Shown: positions 38,446 through 47,046 of the stretch, piece after piece
How the letters are laid out: each line of letters opens with the position of its first letter
Numbering within the stretch: the stretch's first letter is position 1
NCBI RefSeq assembly: GCF_029893325.1
Contig: NZ_JARXWL010000010.1
Coordinates: 1-64,000, forward strand
Direction: 5' to 3'
From: Enterococcus sp. PF1-24
GTDB lineage: Bacteria > Bacillota > Bacilli > Lactobacillales > Enterococcaceae
DNA: 64,000 nt
Translations under genes and position numbers: made by a program
The notes under the pieces: generated by a model
What the model was told of the DNA's origin: nothing
Seen by the model: only the letters and a program-made list of their open reading frames with translations
Databases searched by the model: none

Positions 38446-38540
38446 AGGCAGTGATGAAGAAAGTTTGTGAATTTAGTTGCGGCACCGATATTTTTGGATA
38501 GGCGACTAAAGGCACCGATTTTACTAAAGGAGTTGATATC

Positions 38541-39416
38541 ATCAAAGGTCAAATTAGAAAAGCTTTAAGTGGTTTTTATTATGTATATGCAGACGGAGAA
38601 ACGTATCAAACTCGCGGGCGGGGGAATTTTCGCAATCGCAATATCACGCCGCTAGTGGGGGATGATGTCGTTTTTAGCAGTGAGAATTTGACAGATGGTT
38701 ATTTACTAGAAATTTTGCCAAGAGAAAACGAGTTGGTTCGTCCGCCAGTTGCCAATGTCGATCAAGGCGTGGTGGTGACTAGTTTAGTGGAGCCGGATTT
38801 TTCTTATAATTTATTAGATCGTTTTTTAGTTACGCTGGAAAGTAAAAGCATTGAGCCGGTAATCTATATTAGTAAAACCGATTTAGCGCCGACTTCACCG
38901 CTACTTGCGGAGATTAAAAAAACTTATGAAACGATAGGTTATACTGTGATTTTCGCTAGTGAACAAGGCGTGGCTGAGTTAGAGCGACTATTTCCTGAAC
39001 GTTTAACTGTCTTTATGGGGCAATCTGGTGCGGGAAAATCCACGTTGTTAAATCAAATTTCACCGGAATTAGCTTTAGCGACGGCTGAAATTTCCAGCTC
39101 TTTAGGGCGGGGAAAACATACTACGCGTCATGTGGAATTAATCCCACTTTATGATGGTTTAGTTGCCGATACGCCGGGCTTTAGCTCGATTGATTTCTTA
39201 GAAATGACGATTTATGAATTGCCGAAATATTTCCCGGAATTTATTCAAGCTTCTGAAAATTGTCGTTTTCGGGAATGTCGTCATACTCATGAACCTAATT
39301 GTGGCGTCAAAGCAGCGGTAGCAGCGGGAGAAATTAGCACCACCCGCTATGAAAATTATTTACAATTTGTCAGTGAAATTGAAAGCAAGCGACCTGTTTA
39401 TAAAAAGAAAAAATAA
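38541..39416 (+). CDS. rsgA: Ribosome small-subunit biogenesis GTPase, apparent ATC start
   Basis: A 291-residue circularly permuted GTPase that matures the 30S subunit. It has an N-terminal OB fold (KGQIRKALSGFYYVYADG onward), then the permuted G motifs including TKTD-like SKTDLAP, GQSGAGKSTLLNQI and DTPGFSS. The C-terminal zinc site is CRFRECRHTHEPNC. The conserved N-terminus reads back to two adjacent ATC codons (38538, 38541) placed 5-8 bp after AAAGGAG. Between the in-frame stop at 38499 and GTG 38655 there is no ATG, GTG or TTG. Starting at 38655 would remove 38 residues of the OB fold. ATC initiation or a base error is inferred. Confidence 0.9.
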   Translation: MKGQIRKALSGFYYVYADGETYQTRGRGNFRNRNITPLVGDDVVFSSENLTDGYLLEILPRENELVRPPVANVDQGVVVTSLVEPDFSYNLLDRFLVTLESKSIEPVIYISKTDLAPTSPLLAEIKKTYETIGYTVIFASEQGVAELERLFPERLTVFMGQSGAGKSTLLNQISPELALATAEISSSLGRGKHTTRHVELIPLYDGLVADTPGFSSIDFLEMTIYELPKYFPEFIQASENCRFRECRHTHEPNCGVKAAVAAGEISTTRYENYLQFVSEIESKRPVYKKKK

Positions 39417-39461
39417 GCTGTTTAGTCGCCTTTATAATAAGTAGAAAAGAGGAATTTTTTG

Positions 39462-40118
39462 ATGATGATGAAAATAGCTCCTTCGATTTTAAGTGCGGAT
39501 TTTGCTAATTTGCAAAGAGATATTGAATTGGTGGAAAAAGCCGGCGCTGATTACATTCATGTGGATGTGATGGACGGCCAATTTGTACCGAATATTACGT
39601 TAGGCCCTAATGTTGTTGCGGCGATTCGCCCCGTGACGAAATTACCTTTAGATGTTCATTTGATGATTGTCAATCCTGAACAATATATTGAAGCTTTCGC
39701 TAAGGCTGGCTCTGATATTATTACCGTTCACGCGGAAGCTACCGTGCATCTGCATCGGGCGGTGCAAATGATTAAAGGTTTAGGGGTGAAAGCTGGCGTT
39801 GTGATTAATCCTGGGACGCCGGTTTCAGCGATTAATCACGTTTTAAGCATGGTGGATCAAGTGTTGATTATGACAGTGAACCCTGGTTTTGGCGGTCAAA
39901 GTTTTATTGATGAATGCTTGGAAAAAATTGCTGAAGTAGCGGCGATTCGCGATGAAAAAGGCTACAGTTATGACATTGAAATCGACGGTGGCGGCAATCC
40001 AGAAACCGCGAAACGCTGTAAAGCAGCTGGTGCTAATGTGATTGTGGCCGGCTCTTACATTTATGATGCAGAAGATCCAACTGAACGGATTCAACTGTTA
40101 AAAGCCGCGTTGAAGTAA
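39462..40118 (+). CDS. rpe: Ribulose-phosphate 3-epimerase
   Basis: A 218-residue TIM-barrel enzyme of the pentose phosphate pathway interconverting ribulose-5-P and xylulose-5-P. It has IAPSILSADFANL, the HVDVMDGQFVPNIT motif with metal-binding His/Asp, LDVHLMIVNP, VNPGFGGQSF and IEIDGGGNPE. Three consecutive ATG codons (39462, 39465, 39468) follow GAGGA, so the exact start is uncertain. It sits between rsgA and thiN, the usual Firmicutes order. Confidence 0.96.
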   Translation: MMMKIAPSILSADFANLQRDIELVEKAGADYIHVDVMDGQFVPNITLGPNVVAAIRPVTKLPLDVHLMIVNPEQYIEAFAKAGSDIITVHAEATVHLHRAVQMIKGLGVKAGVVINPGTPVSAINHVLSMVDQVLIMTVNPGFGGQSFIDECLEKIAEVAAIRDEKGYSYDIEIDGGGNPETAKRCKAAGANVIVAGSYIYDAEDPTERIQLLKAALK

Positions 40119-40121
40119 GCT

Positions 40122-40760
40122 ATGAAAATTTTACTAGTAGCTGGTGGCAAACCGGAAACTTGGCCGGATTTTGATTTTACTACTTTCGATCGTTATATAG
40201 GCGTGGATAAAGGCAGCTGGTATTTATTAGAGCAAGTCGGCCAGCTGGATTTAGCTGTCGGGGATTTTGATTCTTTAATCCCTGCGGAAAAAACCGTCGT
40301 TCTTGCTAAGGCTGGTGAAGTTGAAACAGCCCCCGCTGAAAAAGATGATAGTGATACCCAATTGGCTCTGTGGGAAACGCTACAACGTTGGCCCCAAGGG
40401 GAAATCACAATTATTGGCGCAACTGGCGGACGTTTAGATCACTTGTTAGCGAATTTATGGTTAGGTTTAGAGCAACGGTTTCAACCGTATCTTTCTCAGT
40501 TGGAAATTGCGGACAAGCAAAATCGCATACGCTATTATTTGCCAGGCAGTTATACAGTTCAGCAAATACCCGGTTTTGATTATTTAGCTTATTGTTGCTT
40601 AACGCCAGTGAAAAATTTAACTTTGCGAGATAGCAAATATTTGTTAAATAATGTCAGTGTTACAACAGCTACTGCTTATATCAGCAATGAGTTTTTAACC
40701 AGTAAGGCTGATTTTAGTTTTAGTGAAGGGTGTATTGCGGTGATTCAAAGTCGCGATTAA
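40122..40760 (+). CDS. thiN: Thiamine pyrophosphokinase
   Basis: A 212-residue enzyme that makes thiamine diphosphate from thiamine and ATP. The catalytic domain has GVDKGSWYLL, AVGDFDSL, KDDSDTQLAL and GATGGRLDHLLANL. The C-terminal beta-domain with LLNNVSVTTATAYISNEFL binds thiamine. The start is 3 bp after the rpe stop. It ends the rsgA operon and the conserved block; accessory DNA begins downstream. Confidence 0.95.
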   Translation: MKILLVAGGKPETWPDFDFTTFDRYIGVDKGSWYLLEQVGQLDLAVGDFDSLIPAEKTVVLAKAGEVETAPAEKDDSDTQLALWETLQRWPQGEITIIGATGGRLDHLLANLWLGLEQRFQPYLSQLEIADKQNRIRYYLPGSYTVQQIPGFDYLAYCCLTPVKNLTLRDSKYLLNNVSVTTATAYISNEFLTSKADFSFSEGCIAVIQSRD

Positions 40761-40892
40761 GATAATTATAGAAGGGAAATTCACGTTAAAAGCCATTCAT
40801 TTGGGTTTTAAAGAACATCTTGTTAACGAAGGTCAACTAATCCGCGTGCCCTGGTTGATTTGAAAAAAAGCAATTTTGAAATAGTATAAAGC

Positions 40893-40936
40893 AAAAAGTC
40901 GCAAGTCCTCACTTTCAGAGAACTTGCGATTTTTTT
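40893..40936. terminator. Bidirectional terminator at the accessory-region boundary
   Basis: TCGCAAGT/ACTTGCGA with flanking A and T runs lies between convergent thiN and the first secreted-protein gene. The 130 bp between thiN and this hairpin hold no gene I can support. Confidence 0.8.
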
Positions 40937-40954
40937 ATAAAATTAAATGGAAAC

Positions 40955-42517
40955 TTATCTAGCACTGTAGAAAGCAATGCCTTCATCTTCCCAGCCTAAG
41001 CTGATTAACCAATCGGCTTCTTCACGACTTTTCGTAAATAAATGAGAGCCAGGACCAGTTGCATTTGGATTGAAGACCCGATAAATAGCATAGCCTAAGT
41101 TTTCAGGAACCATATAATAACCAATGCCTTCTTTATTCCAGCCTTTAGCAGCTACCGCTTCGTATTCAGCCTCACTTAAAGTATAGAAGTGTTCGCCTGA
41201 ATTTGGATTGTATAGACGATAAGCAGGAATGGCTTTTTCATAAGCTGGTGTAACACTATAGAAAGCAATTTCTTCTGCTTGCCAACCTAAACCAACAATC
41301 CAGTCATATTCATCACGGCTAATGGTATATAAGTGATCACCATCACCAAAGTTGTATGCTCGCCAAACAGGTAATAAAACTTCATCGGGAACAGATCCAG
41401 GGGTACCTGGATTATTTGGTTCACTAGGGGTTGAAGGTGTCTTCTTCTTGTAAATATAAGTAACTGTAACGTCTTTTTCAGCATATTTTCCGGTTGGTTC
41501 TCCAGCTACTTTAACAAAAGTATAGCCAGGGATATTTTTTTGAGTCGTTGTATAATCAGTGCCTACTTCACCAGTGAAAGGTTCATCTTCAGCGATTTTC
41601 TTCACTGGATTTCCAGCAGTATCATACTCCCAGTATTCCGCTGTAACAGTTGAAAGGTCAGAAGCTTCGACAAATTTTAAATCAATACAAAAATTTATTA
41701 TGCCGTGTACCATGTGGATTTCATCACCATACTGAATATAAACTTGCGCGTAGGGGCCGTCTGGAAAAGTATCTTCAGTAGTAATAGCCGTTTTATTAAC
41801 TACTTTCGAGTAGTCGAAAGTTTCAGGATTTGCTAAATTAAATTGAACCCCATCTGCTAAAAATTCAAAATCATAATAAAAATAATAACCATCTATACTT
41901 ACCGGTACCTGTCCACTTAACATGGAGCCTTCCAACAAGTCTTCACTAGTTGGAAAATTATAAATTTCCATTTCATCAAAGCTGATGAAAAACTCAGTAT
42001 AATTATTTTGGTTTAAAGTAACCATAGGAGGCTTTTTATAAGTATTATGTGGGTCGATATCTACTGAGTGGAATTTGCCCAAGTCTGAGAAATCTATACC
42101 TTTAGGGAAAATTTTATCTAAGTTGTGATTCATAAGTATTGTGGTTTTATCACAAACATCTGGATAATTCTTAATATTTAATGCATCCAAACTAGTAGTT
42201 TCAAGAATGATATTGACTGAATTTATGTATTCTAATCCAGAAAAATTTAAAACATCATATAGTTTATCATCAATTGAACCTGATATATACGATGCAAAAG
42301 GAGATAAATAAAGATCACTTTCGCTTAGCAAATCTGGTGTCAATTCATCAATGTTTTTCCCTAACTTATTTGCGATAATTTCTTGTAATGTTTTGTCAGG
42401 CATCCATGTATCGATGCCAACGGATGTGCTAACTGTCACTGTTTCGTTGTAAATAGTTTCTGCTGAGAAGTGGCTGGGAGTTAATGCAAAAATGCCTGTT
42501 ATAGGGAGCACAAGCAT
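40955..42517 (-). CDS. Secreted MucBP/DUF5648-type surface protein, N-terminus possibly damaged
   Basis: A 520-residue paralogue of the next two minus-strand genes. It starts with a hydrophobic stretch, then a WMPDKTLQ cap and LRR-like strand region. A MucBP-like domain follows (VTAEYWEYDTAGNPVKKIAE to VTVTYIYKK), then a Pro-rich linker and three DUF5648-type repeats (YNFGDGDHLYTISRDEYDW, YNPNSGEHFYTLSEAEYEA and FNPNATGPGSHLFTKSREE). No LPXTG or membrane anchor is present. Unlike its relatives, the signal peptide lacks a basic n-region. ATG 42517 has no ribosome-binding site. A one-base frameshift about 20 bp upstream could restore a longer signal sequence, so this copy may be decaying. Confidence 0.75.
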   Translation of the reverse strand: MLVLPITGIFALTPSHFSAETIYNETVTVSTSVGIDTWMPDKTLQEIIANKLGKNIDELTPDLLSESDLYLSPFASYISGSIDDKLYDVLNFSGLEYINSVNIILETTSLDALNIKNYPDVCDKTTILMNHNLDKIFPKGIDFSDLGKFHSVDIDPHNTYKKPPMVTLNQNNYTEFFISFDEMEIYNFPTSEDLLEGSMLSGQVPVSIDGYYFYYDFEFLADGVQFNLANPETFDYSKVVNKTAITTEDTFPDGPYAQVYIQYGDEIHMVHGIINFCIDLKFVEASDLSTVTAEYWEYDTAGNPVKKIAEDEPFTGEVGTDYTTTQKNIPGYTFVKVAGEPTGKYAEKDVTVTYIYKKKTPSTPSEPNNPGTPGSVPDEVLLPVWRAYNFGDGDHLYTISRDEYDWIVGLGWQAEEIAFYSVTPAYEKAIPAYRLYNPNSGEHFYTLSEAEYEAVAAKGWNKEGIGYYMVPENLGYAIYRVFNPNATGPGSHLFTKSREEADWLISLGWEDEGIAFYSAR

Positions 42518-42656
42518 AGAAAGGTCTAAAGTTGATTACGCTATGTTTTGATAAATAATATAAAAAGTCTTTTCTTTTTATTATGTAATTAACTAGATAC
42601 TATTAAATTGCTATTGTCCATATTTTTATCTTTAACAATTGTTTATAGAGAATAAA

Positions 42657-42690
42657 AAAACAGTTAAGCAACTTGCTTAACTGTTTTTGA
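42657..42690 (-). terminator. Terminator between paralogues
   Basis: AAACAGTTAAGCAA/TTGCTTAACTGTTT is a nearly perfect palindrome with A and T runs on the flanks. Confidence 0.85.
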
Positions 42691-42716
42691 GTATATTGAA
42701 TAAATTAGGATATTAT

Positions 42717-44552
42717 CTATCTTGCACTATAGAAAGCGATGCCTTCATCTCGCCAACCTAAACTAATCAGCCATTCAGCTTCTTCGCGACTCTTAGTAAA
42801 TAAATGAGAGCCAGGACCAGTTGCGTTTGGATTGAAGACACGGTAAATGGCATAGCCCAAGTTTTCTGGCACCATGTAATAGCCAATCTCTTCTTTATTC
42901 CAACCTTCAGCTGCTACAGCTTCATATTCGGCTTTACTTAGTGTGTAGAAATGTTCACCAGAATTTGGGTTGTACAAACGATAAACAGGCAAGGCATTTT
43001 CGTAAGCAGGTGTTACACTGTGGAAAGCAATCCCTTCTGCTTGCCAACCTAAACCAACAATCCAGTCATATTCATCACGGCTAATGGTATATAAGTGATC
43101 ACCATCACCAAAGTTGTATGCTCGCCAAACAGGTAATAAAACTTCATCGGGAACAGATCCAGGGGTGCCGGGATTTCCAGGATTACCTGGGTTTCCAGGG
43201 TTTGATGGACCCCCACTATAAACATAAGTCACAACAATGACATCATCATTAAATACACCCGTTGGATTTCCAATCACTTCTTTAAAAGTATAACCAGAAA
43301 TTGTTTTTTGTTCTGTTGAATAACTTTCGCCAACAGTTCCCTTAGTTAAAACATCTGCAGAAATTGGTTTACCTTTCGTATCTTGGTACTGAGCAAGGAC
43401 TAACCCTTGAGAAGCACTATCAGCAGTGATTTTGTGATAACTTAATTTAATCAATTGATCGTCCCAAGAATAGATACCGCTAATAGGGCTCAAACCATCA
43501 CCTGAAACTACGCCGTTAAAAGTGTAGCCAGGAATATAAGCAACTTCTGCGTGATAACGATCACCTTGCTCCCCTTGGATTTTAGTAGGTGTCGCAATTT
43601 GTGCAATTGGATTCCCTGCTATATCATATTCCCAATACTCAACGACTGTATTGTCATAAAGTTTGTATTCAGCAAAAACAACATTAACACAATTTCTGAT
43701 AAAGAAGAAATCTAGTCCGTCCTCACCACCACCAGCAAGACTTACAGCAGGCCCTGTTGGTGTCGTAGAATTTTCAAGTCCTTCATTAAGGAAGGATTGA
43801 CCAGAAAGTGTTTGTTCATAATTTAAAGTTGAGCTTTCTTCTATGTCAAAGTTGATACCCGTGCCATCGTCTGAGACTTTTGCCGTGTAAGTTACACTTG
43901 TACCGGTGTTTGGATCATACAAATAAAGGTTGCTATGAGCAGAAATTTTATCAACTGGGAAATTAAATAGCTTAAGCTCACTAAAGCTTAAAAAGAAACT
44001 AGAATAGTTTGTTTGATCTAAATGTACTGTTAAGTCACCATTGAAATGATTGTATTGATCTATAGAAGCATTTTTGAAATTAGTAAATTTTGAATAATCA
44101 ATCCCATTCGGAAAGATTTCATCAAGATTTCCATTTAGCTGTATCTCTACTTTAGCACAGACATTTGGATATTTTATAAGATTATCAATCATACATTCAG
44201 AAACCAGATTCCAATTCGCATCCGAATGAAATCGAAGGGATAACTCAGCTATATTTTCTAGTCCGGTAAAATTTGTTATTTGATAATAAATAGGATTCTC
44301 AGGAATCGAAATAGTTAAGTCCTGGCTTGCTAACAACTCCTTAGTAATCTCATCAGGACTTGTCAAATTCAGTGCAGTAACAAGCATTTGTTGTAAATTT
44401 TTATCTGGCATCCAATCGTCAATCGGTTCTGCAGCTCTTACTGTAGGTAAGCCTGTTTCAACAGCATCTTCGGCTTCTGCAGTAACAGTTGCTAAAGAAA
44501 ATGTACTGAGTAGCGCTATGGAAAGTAAAGTAGTCCTTGTTTTTTTTAACAT
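42717..44552 (-). CDS. Secreted protein with two MucBP-like and three DUF5648-type repeats
   Basis: A 611-residue secreted protein. The signal peptide (MLKKTRTTLLSIALLSTFSL, probable cleavage after TAEA) is followed by DDWMPDKNLQ, an N-terminal cap like that of internalin-type leucine-rich proteins, with one LRR-like turn (TNFTGLENIAELSL). Two MucBP-like modules lie near residues 318-385 and 390-455. A collagen-like linker of GNP/GTP triplets follows, then the C-terminal DUF5648-type triple repeat shared nearly identically with both neighbours. MucBP domains bind mucin-like glycans in other proteins. No wall anchor was found. It has a good ribosome-binding site (TAGGGGGAA). Confidence 0.85.
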   Translation of the reverse strand: MLKKTRTTLLSIALLSTFSLATVTAEAEDAVETGLPTVRAAEPIDDWMPDKNLQQMLVTALNLTSPDEITKELLASQDLTISIPENPIYYQITNFTGLENIAELSLRFHSDANWNLVSECMIDNLIKYPNVCAKVEIQLNGNLDEIFPNGIDYSKFTNFKNASIDQYNHFNGDLTVHLDQTNYSSFFLSFSELKLFNFPVDKISAHSNLYLYDPNTGTSVTYTAKVSDDGTGINFDIEESSTLNYEQTLSGQSFLNEGLENSTTPTGPAVSLAGGGEDGLDFFFIRNCVNVVFAEYKLYDNTVVEYWEYDIAGNPIAQIATPTKIQGEQGDRYHAEVAYIPGYTFNGVVSGDGLSPISGIYSWDDQLIKLSYHKITADSASQGLVLAQYQDTKGKPISADVLTKGTVGESYSTEQKTISGYTFKEVIGNPTGVFNDDVIVVTYVYSGGPSNPGNPGNPGNPGTPGSVPDEVLLPVWRAYNFGDGDHLYTISRDEYDWIVGLGWQAEGIAFHSVTPAYENALPVYRLYNPNSGEHFYTLSKAEYEAVAAEGWNKEEIGYYMVPENLGYAIYRVFNPNATGPGSHLFTKSREEAEWLISLGWRDEGIAFYSAR

Positions 44553-44611
44553 AATGGTTCCCCCTAGGTAATTGTTTCTTTTTTAGATATACCAAGTTAA
44601 GCATATTTAGC

Positions 44612-44670
44612 TTGGTATAGTAGTGTCAATAATTTATTACTTGTATAGATTATTGACACTACTATACCAA
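44612..44670. repeat. Perfect 22-bp inverted repeat with 15-nt loop
   Basis: Arm 44612-44633 (TTGGTATAGTAGTGTCAATA...) is exactly complementary to 44649-44670. Both arms contain TTGACA, so a -35-like box points outwards in each direction. On the minus strand, TTGACA, 18 bp and TATGCT give a promoter candidate for the 42717-44552 gene. It may be an operator, a small MITE-like relic or an RNA hairpin. The rest of 44553-44837 contains only the terminator below. Confidence 0.85.
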
Positions 44671-44788
44671 TTAAAGATGACAAAAGTAATATAATATCGC
44701 ATGATATATTATAGGCTTCCTAAAGTTGATATTCTGACTAATAACATTTTCTTTATTTTTTACTAAGCTTTTAATTTAATAACTTTAT

Positions 44789-44822
44789 AAAAAAGGTGCT
44801 AGTAATACTAACACCTTTTTTT
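44789..44822 (-). terminator. Terminator of the third paralogue
   Basis: A stem AAAAGGTG(C)TAGTA/TACTA(A)CACCTTTT with terminal A and T runs on either strand, just past the stop of the gene starting at 46415. Confidence 0.8.
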
Positions 44823-44837
44823 ACATAACTAACAAAC

Positions 44838-46415
44838 TTATCTTGCACTGTAGAAAGCAATGCCTTCATCTTCCCAGCCTAAGCTAATTAACCAATCGGC
44901 TTCTTCACGGCTCTTCGTAAATAAATGAGAGCCAGGACCAGTTGCGTTTGGATTGAAGACCCGGTAAATCGCATAGCCTAAGTTTTCAGGAACCATATAA
45001 TAGCCAATGCCTTCTTTATTCCAACCTTCAGCCGCTACCGCTTCATATTCAGCTTTACTTAAAGTATAGAAGTGTTCGCCAGAATTTGGGTTATATAAAC
45101 GATAAACAGGCAAGGCGTTTTCGTAAGCAGGTGTTACACTGTGGAAAGCAATCCCTTCTGCTTGCCAGCCTAAACCGACAATCCAGTCATATTCATCACG
45201 ACTAGTAGTGTATAAGTGATCGCCGTCACCGAAGTTGTATGCTCGCCAAACAGGTAATAAAACTTCATCGGGAACAGATCCAGGGGTGTCGGGATTATTT
45301 GGTTCACTAGGGGTTGAAGGTTTCTTCTTGTAAACATAAGTAACGGTAACGTCTTCTTCAGCATATTTTCCGGTTGGCTCTCCAATTACTTTAACAAAAG
45401 TGTAGCCAGCGATAATTTTTTGAGTCGTTGTATAATCGGTGCCAATAAGACCAGGAGTAATAACATCATCTGCCAAGCTTACCCAATTGCCAGCTGCATC
45501 ATACATACCATATTTAGCAATAACTGAAGATTCTGTTTTCGCTACTAGATATTCAAAGTTTAGGTGTAGAAAAATATCACCGTCTATTTTATTTTCGTTT
45601 TCAGGAGAGTCGACCGTAAGCCTTATAAATGGCTCTGATTCTAGTTGACTATCATCATTCGTAAACGTTTTTCCTGCAAGGTCAGTATCATAAACAATCC
45701 CTGCTGCTTCTGGATCAAAAGAAAAACTTACATCGTTTGTTGAAGGAGTGTAGGCGTAAGAAAACTGAGGGTTACTTTCTGAAACTGGTACATAATTATC
45801 ATCTTCATAAATTGATCTTTCTACCACATTTCCAGATAAATTAAGTAAGCCTAATTCGTCATAAGATTTTGAGAAATCTGAATAGTTATTTTGATCTAAA
45901 GTGATTGTTTTGGGCGTGTAAAAACAATCCCAAAAAAATACTTGCTCAGCCATATTTAACTTTGAAAAATCAAGGCCGTTTGGTAAAGTTAAATTTAAAT
46001 TGTCATAGAAATGTAAATACTTTAAATTGTTTGCTGTTTTCACGATATTATCTAATGTTTCTTCAAAATTAGTATTTGTGACAGAAATATTAAAAAAATC
46101 TAGTTTTTCCATGCCGGTAAAATCAACGACAGTTAGCAGTTCATCATCTTCTGGGTAGCCTTGTCCGATATCCCATTGAATAGATTCACCAGCTAGGATT
46201 TCCGGTGTTAATAGACTAACATCGCCACCTGTATATTTATCGGCAACCATTCTTTGTAATGTTTTATCTGGCATCCAATCGTCAATCGATTCTGCAGCTC
46301 TTACTGTAGGTAAGCTTGTTTCAACAGCATCTTCAGCTTCCGCAGTAACAGTTGCTAAAGAAAATGTACTGAGTAGCGCTATGGAAAATAAAGAAATTTT
46401 TATTTTTTTAAACAA
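44838..46415 (-). CDS. Secreted MucBP/DUF5648-type protein
   Basis: A protein of about 525 residues. TTG 46415 is chosen as start because GGGGAGGAAAC lies just upstream and the protein then begins with the signal peptide FKKIKISLFSIALLSTFSLA. A frame extension to an ATG at 46514 has no support. The mature part has DDWMPDKTLQ, an LRR-like segment (VDFTGMEKLDFFNI), a MucBP-like domain (IAKYGMYDAAGNW to VTVTYVYKK) and the triple DUF5648-type C-terminus. The signal peptide and the last 130 or so residues are nearly identical to those of the 42717-44552 gene. The middle differs strongly, suggesting duplication with diversification of the binding part. Confidence 0.83.
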   Translation of the reverse strand: MFKKIKISLFSIALLSTFSLATVTAEAEDAVETSLPTVRAAESIDDWMPDKTLQRMVADKYTGGDVSLLTPEILAGESIQWDIGQGYPEDDELLTVVDFTGMEKLDFFNISVTNTNFEETLDNIVKTANNLKYLHFYDNLNLTLPNGLDFSKLNMAEQVFFWDCFYTPKTITLDQNNYSDFSKSYDELGLLNLSGNVVERSIYEDDNYVPVSESNPQFSYAYTPSTNDVSFSFDPEAAGIVYDTDLAGKTFTNDDSQLESEPFIRLTVDSPENENKIDGDIFLHLNFEYLVAKTESSVIAKYGMYDAAGNWVSLADDVITPGLIGTDYTTTQKIIAGYTFVKVIGEPTGKYAEEDVTVTYVYKKKPSTPSEPNNPDTPGSVPDEVLLPVWRAYNFGDGDHLYTTSRDEYDWIVGLGWQAEGIAFHSVTPAYENALPVYRLYNPNSGEHFYTLSKAEYEAVAAEGWNKEGIGYYMVPENLGYAIYRVFNPNATGPGSHLFTKSREEADWLISLGWEDEGIAFYSAR

Positions 46416-46637
46416 AATGTTTCCTCCCCAAAATATTATAACTTTTATTATATGATACTCAGTATATTTTAATATTTTTAAAGAGTCAACATTAAAAACT
46501 CTAAAACCGAACATTGTTTATTTTTTTTTCATTTTAAGAAAAAAAAGTTGATAATAATAAAAAATATCTGTTCGTTTTTGATGAGTTACTTTCTCGACAG
46601 TTCACCAAACTATATGATAAGCTGGGCTAAAATAGGG

Positions 46638-46666
46638 TTGATTATCCTATAGGCCTATTCTAAAAT
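46638..46666 (+). promoter_or_regulatory. Promoter of the epsilon-like antitoxin gene
   Basis: TTGATT (46638-46643), exactly 17 bp and TAAAAT (46661-46666). The spacer holds a palindromic CCTATAGG-CCTAT core. No other feature is visible between 46515 and 46764. Confidence 0.65.
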
Positions 46667-46764
46667 AAAAGGTAAAATATCACGAATTTATAGAAAAAGA
46701 GTAAAAAAGAATATGTATCTTGAAAAACTGCAAAGTGCAAAGTAAATGAAAGGTTGGAATTTAG

Positions 46765-47046
46765 ATGAAACCAATTGATTATAACCATACATTAAGAGTT
46801 GAAGTAATTAACGAATATGCCGCAAATGTTCAAAATAAATTGACTAATTATTTAAGACAAACGGAAGTAAGTCTGGAAGATGTAAATAATCCGATGATGA
46901 TTTTATTTGATGAGTTAGCTGAAATTAAAAGTGTTAACTTATTTGAAAAAACTGATGTTGAGTTGAATGAGTATCTATTCTATTGGAAAAGCCAAGATAA
47001 ATTCATTCAAAAAATCTCATTAGCCCTTAAGGCTAGTGCAGAATGA
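46765..47046 (+). CDS. Epsilon-type antitoxin of an epsilon/zeta toxin-antitoxin system
   Basis: A 93-residue small protein that lines up by eye with the epsilon antitoxin of streptococcal/enterococcal plasmids. It shares YNHTLRVEVINEYAANVQNKL near the N-terminus and VNLFEKTDVELNEYLFYWKS near the C-terminus. Epsilon is a three-helix bundle whose N-terminal helix blocks the nucleotide site of the zeta kinase. The gene is intact, with a promoter and ribosome-binding site (AAAGG). Its stop overlaps an ATG by 4 bp (ATGA), the usual coupling to zeta. The zeta gene itself is ruined, so this is an antitoxin without a working partner. Recognition was from memory of the family. Confidence 0.78.
   Translation: MKPIDYNHTLRVEVINEYAANVQNKLTNYLRQTEVSLEDVNNPMMILFDELAEIKSVNLFEKTDVELNEYLFYWKSQDKFIQKISLALKASAE

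Noticed and set aside
38479-39430. Inverted GGCGACTAAA/TTTAGTCGCC flanking rsgA
   Set aside because: Ten bases at 900-bp distance can occur by chance, and no mobile element or further repeat supports it.
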